DNA from: Eukaryota sp. TZLM1-RC
Lineage: Eukaryota > Metamonada: BaSk clade
DNA: 64,000 nucleotides
Assembly: GCA_040285825.1 (NCBI GenBank)
Contig: JAUPSS010000002.1
Coordinates: 1-64,000, forward strand
Direction of reading: 5' to 3'
Shown piece by piece: positions 9,002 to 18,822 of the stretch. The notes below the pieces were generated by a model that was not told where the DNA came from, did not search any database, and saw nothing but the letters and a program-made list of their open reading frames with translations. The stretch's first letter is position 1; every line of letters begins with the position of its first letter. A program made the translations under genes and the position numbers.

Positions 9002-11469
9002 TCAGCTTCCAGAGGAAATTGGCTCAAGTTCTTTCCAAATTATTCCGGCTTTAGCTTTCTCATAAGCATCGGTATACATTGCAATGTTACTATCAGAATC
9101 AGGTAAGGCAAGAAGCAGGCTGTTTACAATCATGTTCTTGTTCTGGAAGTTTTTCAACTTAGCGGGACTCAAGCGAATTTTACGGGGTTTGTTGCAGAGC
9201 AAAGCGCTCAAAGGTTCTATTTCAGCCGACACAGATGGGTGCTAGTCGCGAAAAAATTTACAAAACCAATAAAAAATTGAAGTTCAAAAACCGAAGTAGG
9301 GGGCTTGCTTAGTAATGGCTTCGATTTTTGTGGGGTCAATTCGACGTTGGCCATTCTCAAAAACGAAACCAAGGACCTTAATTGGATGTTTTTTAGTTTA
9401 GAAGGAGCACTTATGGAGACCAATTCGGATTCTTAGCGGGCGACTTGCTCAAAGTTGAATTTTAAACGGGCTAGGAAGTCTGTCTTGTTCGATGAAGCTA
9501 CGATTATATCATCCATAAAGATGAATACTCTTTCAAACTTAAATATTTTCTTCATTAGGTTCTGGAAGATGACAGGAACGTTCCAAAGTCCAAAGGCGGC
9601 ACGAGTGTACTTAATTTTCCGGCCTGGGATATCAATAGCAGACTTCTCTTGGTTATGTGGATGAAGGTTTAGCTGTCAAAAAGTCTTTGGCAGATCTAGA
9701 GTTGCGATGAATTCAGAGTCGAAGAGGAACTGGCAGATGTCAGTAATTCGGAACAATTCAGCCAAAAAATAAACAGAAAGTTCATTAACACCATCAGAGC
9801 CGGAATAATCACCAGTTAATTTTGGGGTTTTATCAGCGCGTTGAACAAGACAAATTGGATAGCTCCAGGAGCCATGTAAAACACGACGAATTCATTGTTG
9901 ATCAGAGTGTCAACGTCTTTGTTAACTACCTTGGGCTTGTCAGGAGCTAGATAGCGGAACTTTTTGCTCACTATCTTAGACTCATTATGGAATGGAATTC
10001 GCATAATTGGATAGTCAATGCCTTGAGGGTCAGTACCTGAAAAGTAGGAATCGGACTGATTCTTCTAATTCAAGGTCGTTTAAATTGAAGGATGCTTTAT
10101 CGAGATCTAGCAGGGAGGAAACAGTGGACACTTTTATGGTTTTTAGCAGAATGAATACTCTGATTAACACTTCGGCGAGTGTTATGCTTCTTGAAGAAAA
10201 AAGGCTGATAACATCCTTGGGGACAACGAGGTTTCTGACTAGCTTTGCAGCGAGACTTAGGGCAGTCTTTGATCAAATGTCCATTCTGTTCACAATAATA
10301 ACAGGCAACGACGGGGGAGACTTGGTGGGGAATAGAGTAACTAGATCTTTGGAAATGAGACGAAGGAGGCTGATTTCCAGAAGAAGGGGCTGAGCGCGAA
10401 AGGGAGTTACGGAGCTGAGGAGTTCTACGGATTGAGGAGGAAGGGAAAATTTGGGGAGAGGAACGAAAATCTCTAGCAGCAGTAGAAGCAGTGTCTTTAT
10501 TAACATTGTAGGCTGAGTAAGGGAGATGATAAGCAGGGTTAAGCTCACAAAGGCGAGAGACAAAAGAGGGGAAGCTATAGATGATCCCGACTTTTATATC
10601 AATCTTGTTGATGTGCTTGAGCTTTTCAGGGCCGCTTCCGGTGGAAAAAAACTTCATCTTAAATAGTTTAGTGGGAGGAGTGGGACATAAGCGGACAGGC
10701 TTCAGGAACTGAAAAATAAAGAAAACGACGGCTTCATCAACTGTGAAAGCAGGGAAACTAAGGCGAAGGGACTGGAATCGTTGGTAGACGCTGACAGGGT
10801 CTTCGAACTTACACATGGACAGGAGATGGGTCAGAATGGAGAAAAAACTTCTATGGTCTATGCCATTACAGATTTCAAAAGTATTCAAAACAAGTGGAAC
10901 GATTGTACAGGGAATATAAGGTAGCATGGCTTGGGAATAGTGGTTTTCTTCTGAGCTGAGTCGTTGCTCGTAGGAGGCTAATCCAGAGCGAGCAGGAGGA
11001 GCTTGTTTTGTCAAAAGGATCCTCGGGAACACAAGAGGAAACGGGGGTTGAGCAGCTGTTTTGCAACATTGGCTCGGTATCCGTATTGGAGGCTTCTTCT
11101 TGTTGATGAGGTTCAAAACAGATTTGAGATAATCTACTTTTGTCTCAAAGGAGATAGATCTTCTATTTCCTTTGACATGGCGAATATGGTAGCGCTTTGT
11201 TCAAAAACAGGGGACGGACGGGAGGCTTCTCTAGTGGAGGAGGACTGAGAATGAGTGGCGGGAGGGTATTTTGTCATGTCTAACATGACATGAGCTGACA
11301 TACGCTGTGCGTAAACCTTGATTGCTTCTACATAGCGGGAGACGAACTCTCGACTGTTATGGTGCAGAAAAGGAGCAATTAGGTTAGCGGAGTTCTGGGC
11401 GGGATTCAGAGGCAGGACGGATTCCCTACGGGTGCCAGTTATTACTGTTGCTTTATGTGAACTAAACAT
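9002..11469 (-). mobile_element. Decayed Gypsy-like element, second family (G2)
   Basis: Minus-strand pieces in the order of an LTR retrotransposon. Gag starts at 11469 (a segment resembling EFVSRYVEAIKVYAQRMS) and continues at 11116-10097 with a CCHC knuckle (CYYCEQNGHLIKDC). Then follow the start of reverse transcriptase (10004-9816), a region containing the RT active-site box (about 9500-9530, reading MDDI on the minus strand), the connection region (9423-9217) and the beginning of RNase H (9232-9002, MYTDAYEKAKAGIIW). Many frameshifts and stops occur. No LTRs were found and the 3' half (integrase) is absent. Gag resembles the one starting at 62636. Confidence 0.75.
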
Positions 11470-11771
11470 AAACTATCAAACGGAGGTTTATGGACAAAAT
11501 TTAAGAAATCAATTAAATAATACAATAACATGAAGTAAGACCTATGATAACGTGATCCTCTTTCTAAAAGAGAAAGTTACGTTAAGCCACTGCTAACCTT
11601 TGACCATTTGGTCTCAAAGATTTTGGAGACAAAATTTTAACGAACACGGTAATCAAAAAAATTCGCAAACATTTGATTGCATATTAGTAATTGGTGAATA
11701 GAGTAAAGATTCTGGTTTCAAAAGGAAAGGAATGTACCCATTTAAAGTTACAAGCATAACAAAAATATTGA
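11470..11771. other. Spacer, nothing recognised
   Basis: A/T-rich sequence between the decayed Gypsy-like element and a LINE insertion. No open frame with recognisable motifs is present. Confidence 0.5.
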
Positions 11772-11781
11772 GACAAGCCGG

Positions 11782-12446
11782 CGATGCTCTGAATTGTTCG
11801 AAATTGATAACTTAACGTTCTTTATTACATGATGCTGTTAGAGACACTGTTTTTAACATGGCGCGAACTGCAAAAATCTGGTGTATTAAAGAGCCTCTGC
11901 TGAAGGAAACACTGTCATTGAATAATTTTGGTTCTGATGATAGAGGTGATGTATACTGTGATTGGATTGAGAACTCTGAAGCTGTTGTTGACTTTGTCTC
12001 ATGTAATGTTGCAAATGACACTTTGGTTCACAGAAGAAAACTTAATCCTGTAGGTGCTTTTGATTTTAAAGCAAAAGAAAAACATAGAAAATATGACAAA
12101 GATATCGAAGAGGCTAATGCTGGTAGAAATACACGACTAGTATTTATTGCTTTCCCATTTTCGATAAACGGAAGACTATCAGTAGAAGCAGAAACTTTTT
12201 TGAATGACCTCCAAAAAATAGTTCAAGAAAAAACAATGAAAAGATTTGATATTTTTTTATGGCGCTCTCGGAATCAATTTGCCATTATTAATAGATTACC
12301 TCGGTATTTCAATCGAATTAGAGAAGCTTTAGCTACACAGCAAGCAGATCAAGATTTTGTAGAGGAAATCTTGGTTCAATGCTTTTCGTCCCATTAGTTA
12401 TGAATTAATTTTATTAAGTGTGCATGTTCAATAAATATTTGTTTTT
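11782..12446 (+). mobile_element. 5'-truncated LINE, family B (copy B4)
   Basis: The last 665 bp of a family B element, bounded by the 10-bp duplication GACAAGCCGG at 11772-11781 and 12447-12456. It carries the endonuclease C-terminus (DDRGDVYCDWIENSEAVVDF, then KEKHRKYDKDI, then RFDIFLWRSR) in an intact frame at 11858-12397, and ends in the family B 3' end with AATAAATATT. Truncation falls inside the zinc-knuckle region. The frame is clean, so the insertion is probably young. Confidence 0.9.
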
Positions 12447-12780
12447 GACAAGCCGGTTACCTTGTTTACTTAGTTAATGAGGCATTTACTTTAAAGATGT
12501 CATAAATATGTTAAAAACGGTGAAATTGGAGAAAGCCTGGAAACTTTATTGGAATATGATGATCAAAACTTTACAAAAAAATTGAACTCAAATAGACGGG
12601 AGATTCATGTCAGAAAGAAGAATTGGAAATTGCATATAGATTCAAATAATGGAAAAAAGGCATAATTGAAAGCAAAAGTCAATGAGAAGTAAGAGGAAGC
12701 AATGAAATCAAGAGAAACCTAGTCATATACATGAGTAAGAATGAACCATGACGTCTACCAATTGTAGAAATAGTAGGTGA

Positions 12781-13154
12781 ATTTGAAAGTACAACCAACA
12801 AGAGGATAAGAAAACGAATTTCAAAGGCTCTTGGAAAACGATGAATTGGGCAACTATAAAGTTCGTCAAGTAGTTCCATGGGGTCTGAGACAGTGTCATC
12901 AATGCAAAACCTTCTGGAATCGAGATACTAATTCTGCTCTAAATATTCAGATGGTGGATGAAGAGCTTCTGGATGAAAGAGAGAGATCAGAGGTGTTCAA
13001 GAGCCAACAGTCTCAACCCGGGGTCATTGAACGCAGTAATGAAAACTTGAATGATGTTGGAAAGGATTCTGAAGGTGATGGTATACCAATGAGTCCAATT
13101 CAACAATCTGGCATCAATACATTATCACGTATAGCGAAAGCAATAAATGAATAG
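12781..13154 (+). pseudogene. Fanzor/TnpB-like nuclease remnant (C-terminal zinc finger and RuvC-III)
   Basis: The frame at 12831-13154 encodes VVPWGLRQCHQCKTFWNRDT followed by NSALNI. The pattern G-L-R-x-C-x-x-C-x-x-x-WNRD-x-N-x-A-x-N-I is the C-terminal zinc-ribbon and RuvC-III motif of eukaryotic Fanzor and prokaryotic TnpB proteins, including the catalytic Asp of WNRD. Downstream there is an acidic, probably disordered tail to a stop at 13152. Upstream (12480-12830) possible fragments of the same protein lie in different frames with many stops, and no intact start exists. Function is lost or the copy is a fragment. The next gene starts 57 bp later in the same orientation and is unrelated. 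Confidence 0.55.
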
Positions 13155-13210
13155 TTTTGAAGCAACTTGAACTATCGAAATGTTACTATTTTTGTTCTAT
13201 TCCGCCAGCA

Positions 13211-14542
13211 ATGGTTTCCTGTTGTTCCTCTATCTCCCTTGGTCCACGCCTTTATAGTGATGCTAAATATGAACTCATGTCAGGCGATCTATGTCTTTGG
13301 AGTCAAGATTCAACTTCCAAGTTTGACTCAATTGGATTGATATATGTCATGAGGTTTTCCAGACTCCAAAAAGCCCATATGCTGATGGAAATACGTCGCA
13401 TTGATGACAAAATATCTTTAGTAGCCTCTTCGATGACTAATCGTTTTTCTCATTCTCCAGAAGGTACTCAACCTGTCACTGTACTTGCTTTTAGAAGATT
13501 GCTTGGTGATCGTAGCTCAGAATTCGAGTCCAAAGTAACTTCCTTTGTCGATAGAGTTATTGATGAATCGTCTGATCCCCAGTGGACTGCTGATCTCCAA
13601 AATGAAATTAAAGCCAACTCTAATGCTCTTTATCACAAAATGTGTCGATTGATTGCTGATCTTTACTTGGAGACTGGACTTTCAAATCAAGACATGTTTT
13701 CTCAGCTGTGCTCATCTGTACTTCGCAAAAGAGCTATCAATTTGGGGTCAATGACATTATTGTCTCCCATGAAAGTCGACATTTCTTGTTTTGATAAAAC
13801 TACTGAAGAAGATATTGAAACTGAGGAGGCTACCCAACCCTTTACTCCAATGTCTGCTGCTACACATTTTGATTCTTATTCGTCGATTGCAAACACGCTA
13901 CAAACTGGTGATCTTGTCTTTATGCGATCACGAACTGTTGCTGGTGCCATCATTAGACTAGGAACAAACTCTGAGTGGAGCCATATTGGCATGGTTATTA
14001 ACCCTAAGGATTGTCCCAACTCTGATTCAACCATTCCTGCTCAACTACTTTTATTTGAATCCAGTACAAACCGTGTTAATCAAAGGTCTTTTCTTTCTGG
14101 TAATGTTTTCAGAGGTGTTGCGATTGTTTCGTTGAGAGCAAAGCTATTCAATTCTGTCTATTCTTATGCTGCTGTGTCACGTTTAGAGGGGAATGTTAGT
14201 CGTACAGAATTGCTAGATACTTTACTGAAAGTAAAGGAGGAACTTCAAGGGAGACCTTATGAACAGAGTATGTTTCAATTGGTGCGATCCATTGCTGGTG
14301 ATACAGGGTTCTTCCGTAATCGTAAGGTGGACTTATCTTCTCTGTTCTGTTCAGAACTCGTCGCTGAAGTATTTCAACGCTATGGGTTGTTGAACAAGCT
14401 TCGACCTTCTAATACTTTTGTCCCAGAAGATTTTGTTCCTGGCAAAATTGAATTCAAAAATGGGGTTACTGCTGGTCCTCTCATCTATGTAGAAGGATTA
14501 GGAGATATGAACAAAGAAGGTGGTTATAATGTTGCATTTTAA
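13211..14542 (+). CDS. Permuted papain-fold (YiiX/NlpC-P60-like) protein
   Basis: About 443 residues from the ATG at 13211. The frame is open upstream to 13157, but this ATG gives a start of MVSCCSS and has a TTCTATT element close by. The C-terminal half (residues about 240-420) has the layout of permuted NlpC/P60 or YiiX-type enzymes. LQTGDLVFMRS precedes EWSHIGMVI, with a candidate catalytic His, then LFESST, and later LFCSELVAEVFQRYG with a candidate catalytic Cys. In this fold Cys follows His. Known relatives are amidases or thioesterases acting on peptides or acyl groups; the substrate here is unknown. The N-terminal 230 residues are mostly helical and unrecognised. It ends convergently 123 bp from SmD2. 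Confidence 0.75.
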   Translation: MVSCCSSISLGPRLYSDAKYELMSGDLCLWSQDSTSKFDSIGLIYVMRFSRLQKAHMLMEIRRIDDKISLVASSMTNRFSHSPEGTQPVTVLAFRRLLGDRSSEFESKVTSFVDRVIDESSDPQWTADLQNEIKANSNALYHKMCRLIADLYLETGLSNQDMFSQLCSSVLRKRAINLGSMTLLSPMKVDISCFDKTTEEDIETEEATQPFTPMSAATHFDSYSSIANTLQTGDLVFMRSRTVAGAIIRLGTNSEWSHIGMVINPKDCPNSDSTIPAQLLLFESSTNRVNQRSFLSGNVFRGVAIVSLRAKLFNSVYSYAAVSRLEGNVSRTELLDTLLKVKEELQGRPYEQSMFQLVRSIAGDTGFFRNRKVDLSSLFCSELVAEVFQRYGLLNKLRPSNTFVPEDFVPGKIEFKNGVTAGPLIYVEGLGDMNKEGGYNVAF

Positions 14543-14665
14543 ATTTGTTGTGTTGTAAATATGAATAAAAATTGTTTTATAACATGTTATTTCATATGGA
14601 AGACGTCATTGGCCTCAAACACCCACAAATAATTAAAATGAACATAATGACACTACAAAATGACA

Positions 14666-15033
14666 CTACAGATTGACAGATTTGACTACCAAAACAACAG
14701 AATCACCCCTAAGAAACATTTTAGAGATAAATCTATCTTTAACAACCATTGATATTGACGATTTGTCATCGCTTGTGCGAGAAGGCTCTGTCCATATCAA
14801 TGGTAAGTTGAATATAATTGACTCCAAACCTCTTGAACATTTTCAAGAACTATGTTGAGATGTCTGTCAAAAGCTCGAACTCTACCAAGAAGTTTCCTGT
14901 TATGACGAAGAGTGATGAGAACTTGGTTGTGATTATGTACAGCATCAAGAAGAAGGGAGTAAGGTCCTTTTCTAAATTCCTGTTGTTCGAGACGTTCTTG
15001 CTCTATGGGATCCGTTTTATCAGTTGAAGACAT
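14666..15033 (-). CDS. SNRPD2: Small nuclear ribonucleoprotein Sm D2, with a 35-nt intron
   Basis: Exon 1 (15033-14823) encodes the Sm1 motif: GPYSLLLDAVHNHNQVLI, RHNRKLLGRV, AFDRHLNIVLENVQEVW. These match SmD2, part of the heteroheptameric ring on spliceosomal snRNAs. The frame then meets a stop, but the missing Sm2 motif (KDRFISKMFLRGDSVVLVV) is found just downstream in another phase. Removing 14822-14788, a GT...AG segment of 35 nt, restores phase and gives a 110-residue protein, close to the usual SmD2 length of about 118. Exon 2 runs 14787-14666 and ends in TAG. The start context TGCTGTTAGCCGATG is shared with two other genes. Confidence 0.85.
14788..14822 (-). other. Candidate spliceosomal intron, 35 nt, in SmD2
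   Basis: On the minus strand the segment begins GTCAATTATATTC and ends GATATGGACAG. It is the GT-AG choice that I found to restore frame between the Sm1 and Sm2 halves. The donor is not a strong GTAAGT or GTATGT and the branch site is unclear, so the boundaries need transcript support. Confidence 0.6.
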
Positions 15034-15045
15034 CGGCTAACAGCA
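15034..15045 (-). promoter_or_regulatory. Start-proximal motif upstream of SmD2
   Basis: Minus-strand TGCTGTTAGCCG directly abuts the ATG. It is almost identical to TGCTATCAGCCG before STRIP and TGCTATTACCCG before eIF2B-epsilon. It could be an initiator with a very short leader, or an extended start context. Confidence 0.5.
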
Positions 15046-15142
15046 AAGAAGTGTCAAATACTAGTAACTGGTTGAGAATAATGGAGAATAAGTGATTAGG
15101 TCTGAAAAGTTCAGTTGTTACTTGCAAGGTTGGTGATACCAA

Positions 15143-15232
15143 TTTTCGTCACCATTTGAATTGGTATAATAATGGTATACCAATACGAATACCAATCCCG
15201 ACCAAAACCGATGAATACCGACCAAAACAAAG
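15143..15232 (+). repeat. Short GGTATACCAAT-type repeat array
   Basis: Irregular repeats of ATACCAAT and its complement (AATTGGTATAATAATGGTAT, then ATACGAATACC and GACCAAAACCGATG) form a local inverted and direct repeat cluster. No gene overlaps it. Confidence 0.5.
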
Positions 15233-15617
15233 TACCAAATTTGAAATACAAATATGGGGATAGTCTTACAATACTCTCCTTTATTCCTTTTTATTTATCA
15301 AACAGCGAAAAATATATCAAATGCAAAACTAAAAATCCACATCCTCAAAACTTGCCTCTCTCACGTCGAAACAGTTAATTACTGAAGATTCAGAAAATTT
15401 ACCAAAAGAAGAAAGTGAATCAGAAATTAATTTCACCATTCCCTTGTAAATTGAAAACACAATTTTGTTTTGCCAGTAAACATGATTGAAAAATCTTCCA
15501 GTCCTTTCCTTTACACCTACACTGAAATCCTTAGGAAAGCAAATGCAGCCTTACCTAAAGTACCGAGCAAAGAAAATACTGAGGCACATAAATTATATTT
15601 GCCATGAGAGTTTTCAT

Positions 15618-17136
15618 CATAGCTTTAGATTCCAGCATTTTCAATGAGAATTACAAAAAATCTCAAAATTAAAGTTCCAGTAGAAACTTTGAGGAACTTT
15701 GGGAAATTCCAAGAATTCTCCAAAATTCCTCCAAAGTTCTACATTCCAGAACATCATTCCAACATAACTTGAAGATGCACATTTGGATTCAAAAACAGTA
15801 CACAATGTATCTATCGTTTAATGAACCAAAAACTATTTAAAAAACTCTACTCTATACATATTGTTGCCTTTACACCAGCTGTCATCACGTTATCAGTATC
15901 ATTTCATGTTGATGACATCACTAGTAAATGCGGACAAGGGTGTTGGAGGAACTCTAAGAGGAAAATGCGTGGAAATATGAAAAGTTGTAATAATATGTAA
16001 ATTAAACAAATTGCTTCTTTCATCAATTATTTTGAACCAGGATTACCATTTTTAGGTTCTTATTTGAGTAATTTTGATGAAATTTGAAATCAACTGTCAT
16101 CTCTTTCAGCAAATTTTGAACAGGAACATATCGTTCTTTCAGATTTAGATCTTGGAAATCATCTCAAATTCTTCCTCTTCAGAATTTGCTATTCAGAGAA
16201 AATTACTCATATCCTGCGATCAATCAAACCATCAATATCTCTTGTATTTTACAGAATTCTTAACGAATTAAGAACAAAATTTTTGGGTAATTTAGTTGAC
16301 ATTGATTCTTTTTTTTACGTGGTCATATTTTTTGAGCACAGAATTAGGCGGTCTAGATTTTTACGAAAGTAAAAGGCATTCATTGGTGTAGGCCCAATTT
16401 TTATTTTTAAATTTTTGAAACGGTTTCCTGAACACCAACATTTAATAAAACAATGTGTTAGTGATTGTTGAGTGTCTTTGCAGAATGAAACTGTTAAACA
16501 TTATTTGTACAATGAGCCTTTATCTCAGCTTGGGCATGTTGAGCATGTAAAGTATCAGCTAGTTCCATTTACTGTTTCTCTTTTTGGTAACGTTGGAATA
16601 TTTGGTATTAAATTTTTCGAAGGTTTCAGATGTTTAGTAAAGAAAAGAGCGGGAAAAGAGTTGAACTATAATTTGTGCTACAATAAAATTGTTTTGAGTA
16701 TACTGACAGCAATTTTAGAAATGATAAACAAAGCACTGTTACAATTAGGAATAGCGTATGAAAATGGCGCACTGAAGAGAATTTATGATGTTGATGCGTG
16801 CATTGAGCATATTGAAATCTACTTTTTGCGGGAATATTTATAATGAATAAAATAAAAAGTAGAAAAAAGTATTTACAGTTTACAAAAACAAAGTCTGTAA
16901 AGCTAAAAAAATCAAAAAAATGTAATACTATGTGTTTATTCAAGAATAAGGTTGAAATTTTATTGAAGTAATTGAATACGAAGAATTATATGGAATAGTG
17001 GTTTAGAAGGTGGTGGAAATTTGAGAATTCCGATAGATATTCCACATTGTTCAACTTGAGAATTCCAGCAATTCTTACAATTACCGTTCCCTTAAAAATT
17101 CTGGGAATAATCCAAATTCCGGCAGTTAAAGCTATG
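15618..17136. mobile_element. hAT-like DNA element inserted in LINE C2
   Basis: Termini are CATAGCTTTA at 15618-15627 and its exact inverse TAAAGCTATG at 17127-17136. They are flanked by the perfect 8-bp duplication GTTTTCAT at 15610-15617 and 17137-17144. Removing the element and one duplication copy restores the LINE sequence seen at 59630-59700. Both subterminal zones are rich in GGAATTC/GAATTCC motifs, as expected for transposase-binding subterminal repeats. No transposase is encoded. A LINE fragment (about 16030-16843) lies inside. Confidence 0.85.
16030..16843 (+). pseudogene. LINE fragment (lineage D) inside the hAT-like element
   Basis: Plus-strand remnant. A post-RT region resembling PFLGSYLSNFDEI lies at about 16040-16300. 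After a deletion comes an intact short frame (16472-16843) with the conserved endonuclease tail (VKYQLVPFTVSLFGN, then YNKIVLSI). The tail is diverged from families A, B and C, so I call it a separate lineage D. It was either captured by, or inserted into, the DNA element. Confidence 0.65.
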
Positions 17137-17599
17137 GTTTTCATAGAAAGAAGGAACAGGTTTGGTGCCTTTAGCAATTTTGCATTTTTCCCCAGCCAAA
17201 AGAGGATTATTCACATCAGAATTACTGGAATTTTGATAAAAAGAATTACAAGGGTCAATAAACATGGCATTTGAAATGGTGAAACTTTCATTTTAGCCAG
17301 GAACAACCAAATCACCTCTTGTCAGATCCATAGAAGCTCTCATGTAACGCATACTATCAATATTGGGGTCAGCAAGAATATACTTTGATAGAAAAGGCCC
17401 CAAAGAGGCATCTACTCGATATGATTTGCACATGACATAAAGTTGGTTCCTGATATTTTTATATTTTTTACTTCTAAATGTAATAAAATGTTTACAGTGC
17501 AAAAGAAGAGTAAACAAAAGAGGCTTATTAGTTACATGTTAATTTGTAAAATATAACCATCAGTTTACTAAAGGTTACTACAGGTTTTACATTGTGAAA

Positions 17600-17842
17600 A
17601 TGATTTTCATAAACTGTACCCTCCCACTTCACTTCCTATCTACTCCTTCAACATTTACAAGAAGACAGTTGACACTCAAAGGAGTTGTCTACGAGACTAA
17701 AAAACTTACTAATCCTCTATTTGCTTCTTATATAAACATGCTCAAACCCAATAATAGTAATGTTCGCTTGTTGAGAAAGATGCAAGACAAAAAAATCCGT
17801 CCACAGTATATGATTGATGGTGAGCTAGATTCAGAGAATTGA
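17600..17842 (+). CDS. Small hypothetical protein, about 80 residues
   Basis: An open frame from an ATG at 17600 to a stop at 17842. The sequence begins with a hydrophobic, possibly targeting-type segment (MIFINCTLPLHFLS). A basic stretch (TFTRRQLTLKG), YETKKLTNPLFASYI and an acidic end (YMIDGELDSEN) follow. I do not recognise it. The composition is more protein-like than other small frames nearby, and it lies between two LINE remnants without overlap. It could be a small mitochondrial-type or other unknown protein, or chance. Confidence 0.3.
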   Translation: MIFINCTLPLHFLSTPSTFTRRQLTLKGVVYETKKLTNPLFASYINMLKPNNSNVRLLRKMQDKKIRPQYMIDGELDSEN

Positions 17843-18116
17843 ATGAAGGTGTACCAAAGCGTTAATTTAGTGTTATAGATTTGTAGTCATAAAATTCGGT
17901 TTATTTGTTATTAGAATAGAATTGATGTAATGTGTGTGTTGTGGCTGGATCTCAGAATAGGTATCAGTTACGGTTGCGTATCGTGCAACCCTAGATAGAA
18001 CCTGTATTTTAGTGGATATAATGTTTGTTTGCCCTTGAGATATCTGCATGAAAGGTTGATTAATTCTGAAGTTCATAATTTTTTTTCTATATTTAATTTA
18101 TTCTAAAAAATACAGT

Positions 18117-18660
18117 CTAAAATTCAATATCTTCAAAAATAGCTTTCACACCATCAAACCTTACAACAGCAATGTCTTCGTAATGTGCACTGACAGACAT
18201 TAAAGCTTTCGAAATCATTTTAGGAATTGTTTTGAAAATAGTAAAAACAATACGATTCAACCGCAAACGACGATCAAAACGCTTATTCATTCTTCTTTTT
18301 ACAAGATTTTCAAAATCATCACTAAAATTCATGGCAGTTTTTCCAAGACGTCCATACAAGGATAAAAAAATGGGCAAATGGGGTAATCCACATGGCAAAC
18401 ATGTTTCAATTCTTTCAAAGGGTTTGCATGTTTCTTCCGTTTGTACAATTCTGAATCATCAAGGGGGGATACTTCGTATTGTGCATTTTGAAGCTTTTTT
18501 CTTGCAAAAATCTACTGTTACAACATCAACAACATTCAAGACATCATCAAATGAGGGCACAACAACATCAGCACTTCGTTATTCATATTTTGAATCTTCA
18601 ACGTTTTCATTTTTATCAATAGACCTCAACAATGGTTCTACAAATGATTCAATATAATTA
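18117..18660 (-). pseudogene. LINE endonuclease-tail remnant (lineage D-like)
   Basis: Minus-strand frame 18398-18117 carries the conserved C-terminal tail (FLSLYGRLGKTAMNF, then RLNRIVFTIFKTIPKM). Upstream, up to about 18660, diverged endonuclease-core sequence with stops can be followed. It is directly abutted by the 5' LTR of the Gypsy copy at 18667. Confidence 0.65.
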
Positions 18661-18666
18661 GAATAG

Positions 18667-18745
18667 TGTTGGCGCCCTAAGGCTTATATAATATGAATAG
18701 AAAATAAATCAGACTTTTCTTTACTACAATAGACTTTAGGCAACA
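18667..18745 (+). repeat. 5' LTR of Gypsy copy 1 (79 bp)
   Basis: Begins TGTTGGCGCC and ends TTTAGGCAACA, with TGTTG/CAACA terminal inverted repeats. A CTTATATAATAT stretch could act as a TATA element. Just inside lies ATAATTATTGGCCATTT, identical in both copies and the best primer-binding-site candidate. Confidence 0.9.
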
Positions 18746-18822
18746 ATAATTATTGGCCATTTTAAAGTCAAAAGGTATACCATAACTTCAGCATTAGTGA
18801 ACATCCCCAGACACTTTACAGC

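Larger units (their letters stand above)
15275..17550 (-). mobile_element. LINE family C copy (C2), split by a DNA transposon
   Basis: Two minus-strand pieces belong to one element. 17550-17137 carries the knuckle and endonuclease core (HCKHFITFRS, LTRGDLVVPG), and 15617-15275 carries the C-terminal tail (VYWQNKIVFS) and 3' end. The family C copy at 59265-60020 is continuous across the same junction. The element is 5'-truncated and has stops. The outer ends are approximate because I could not read a duplication. Confidence 0.8.
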
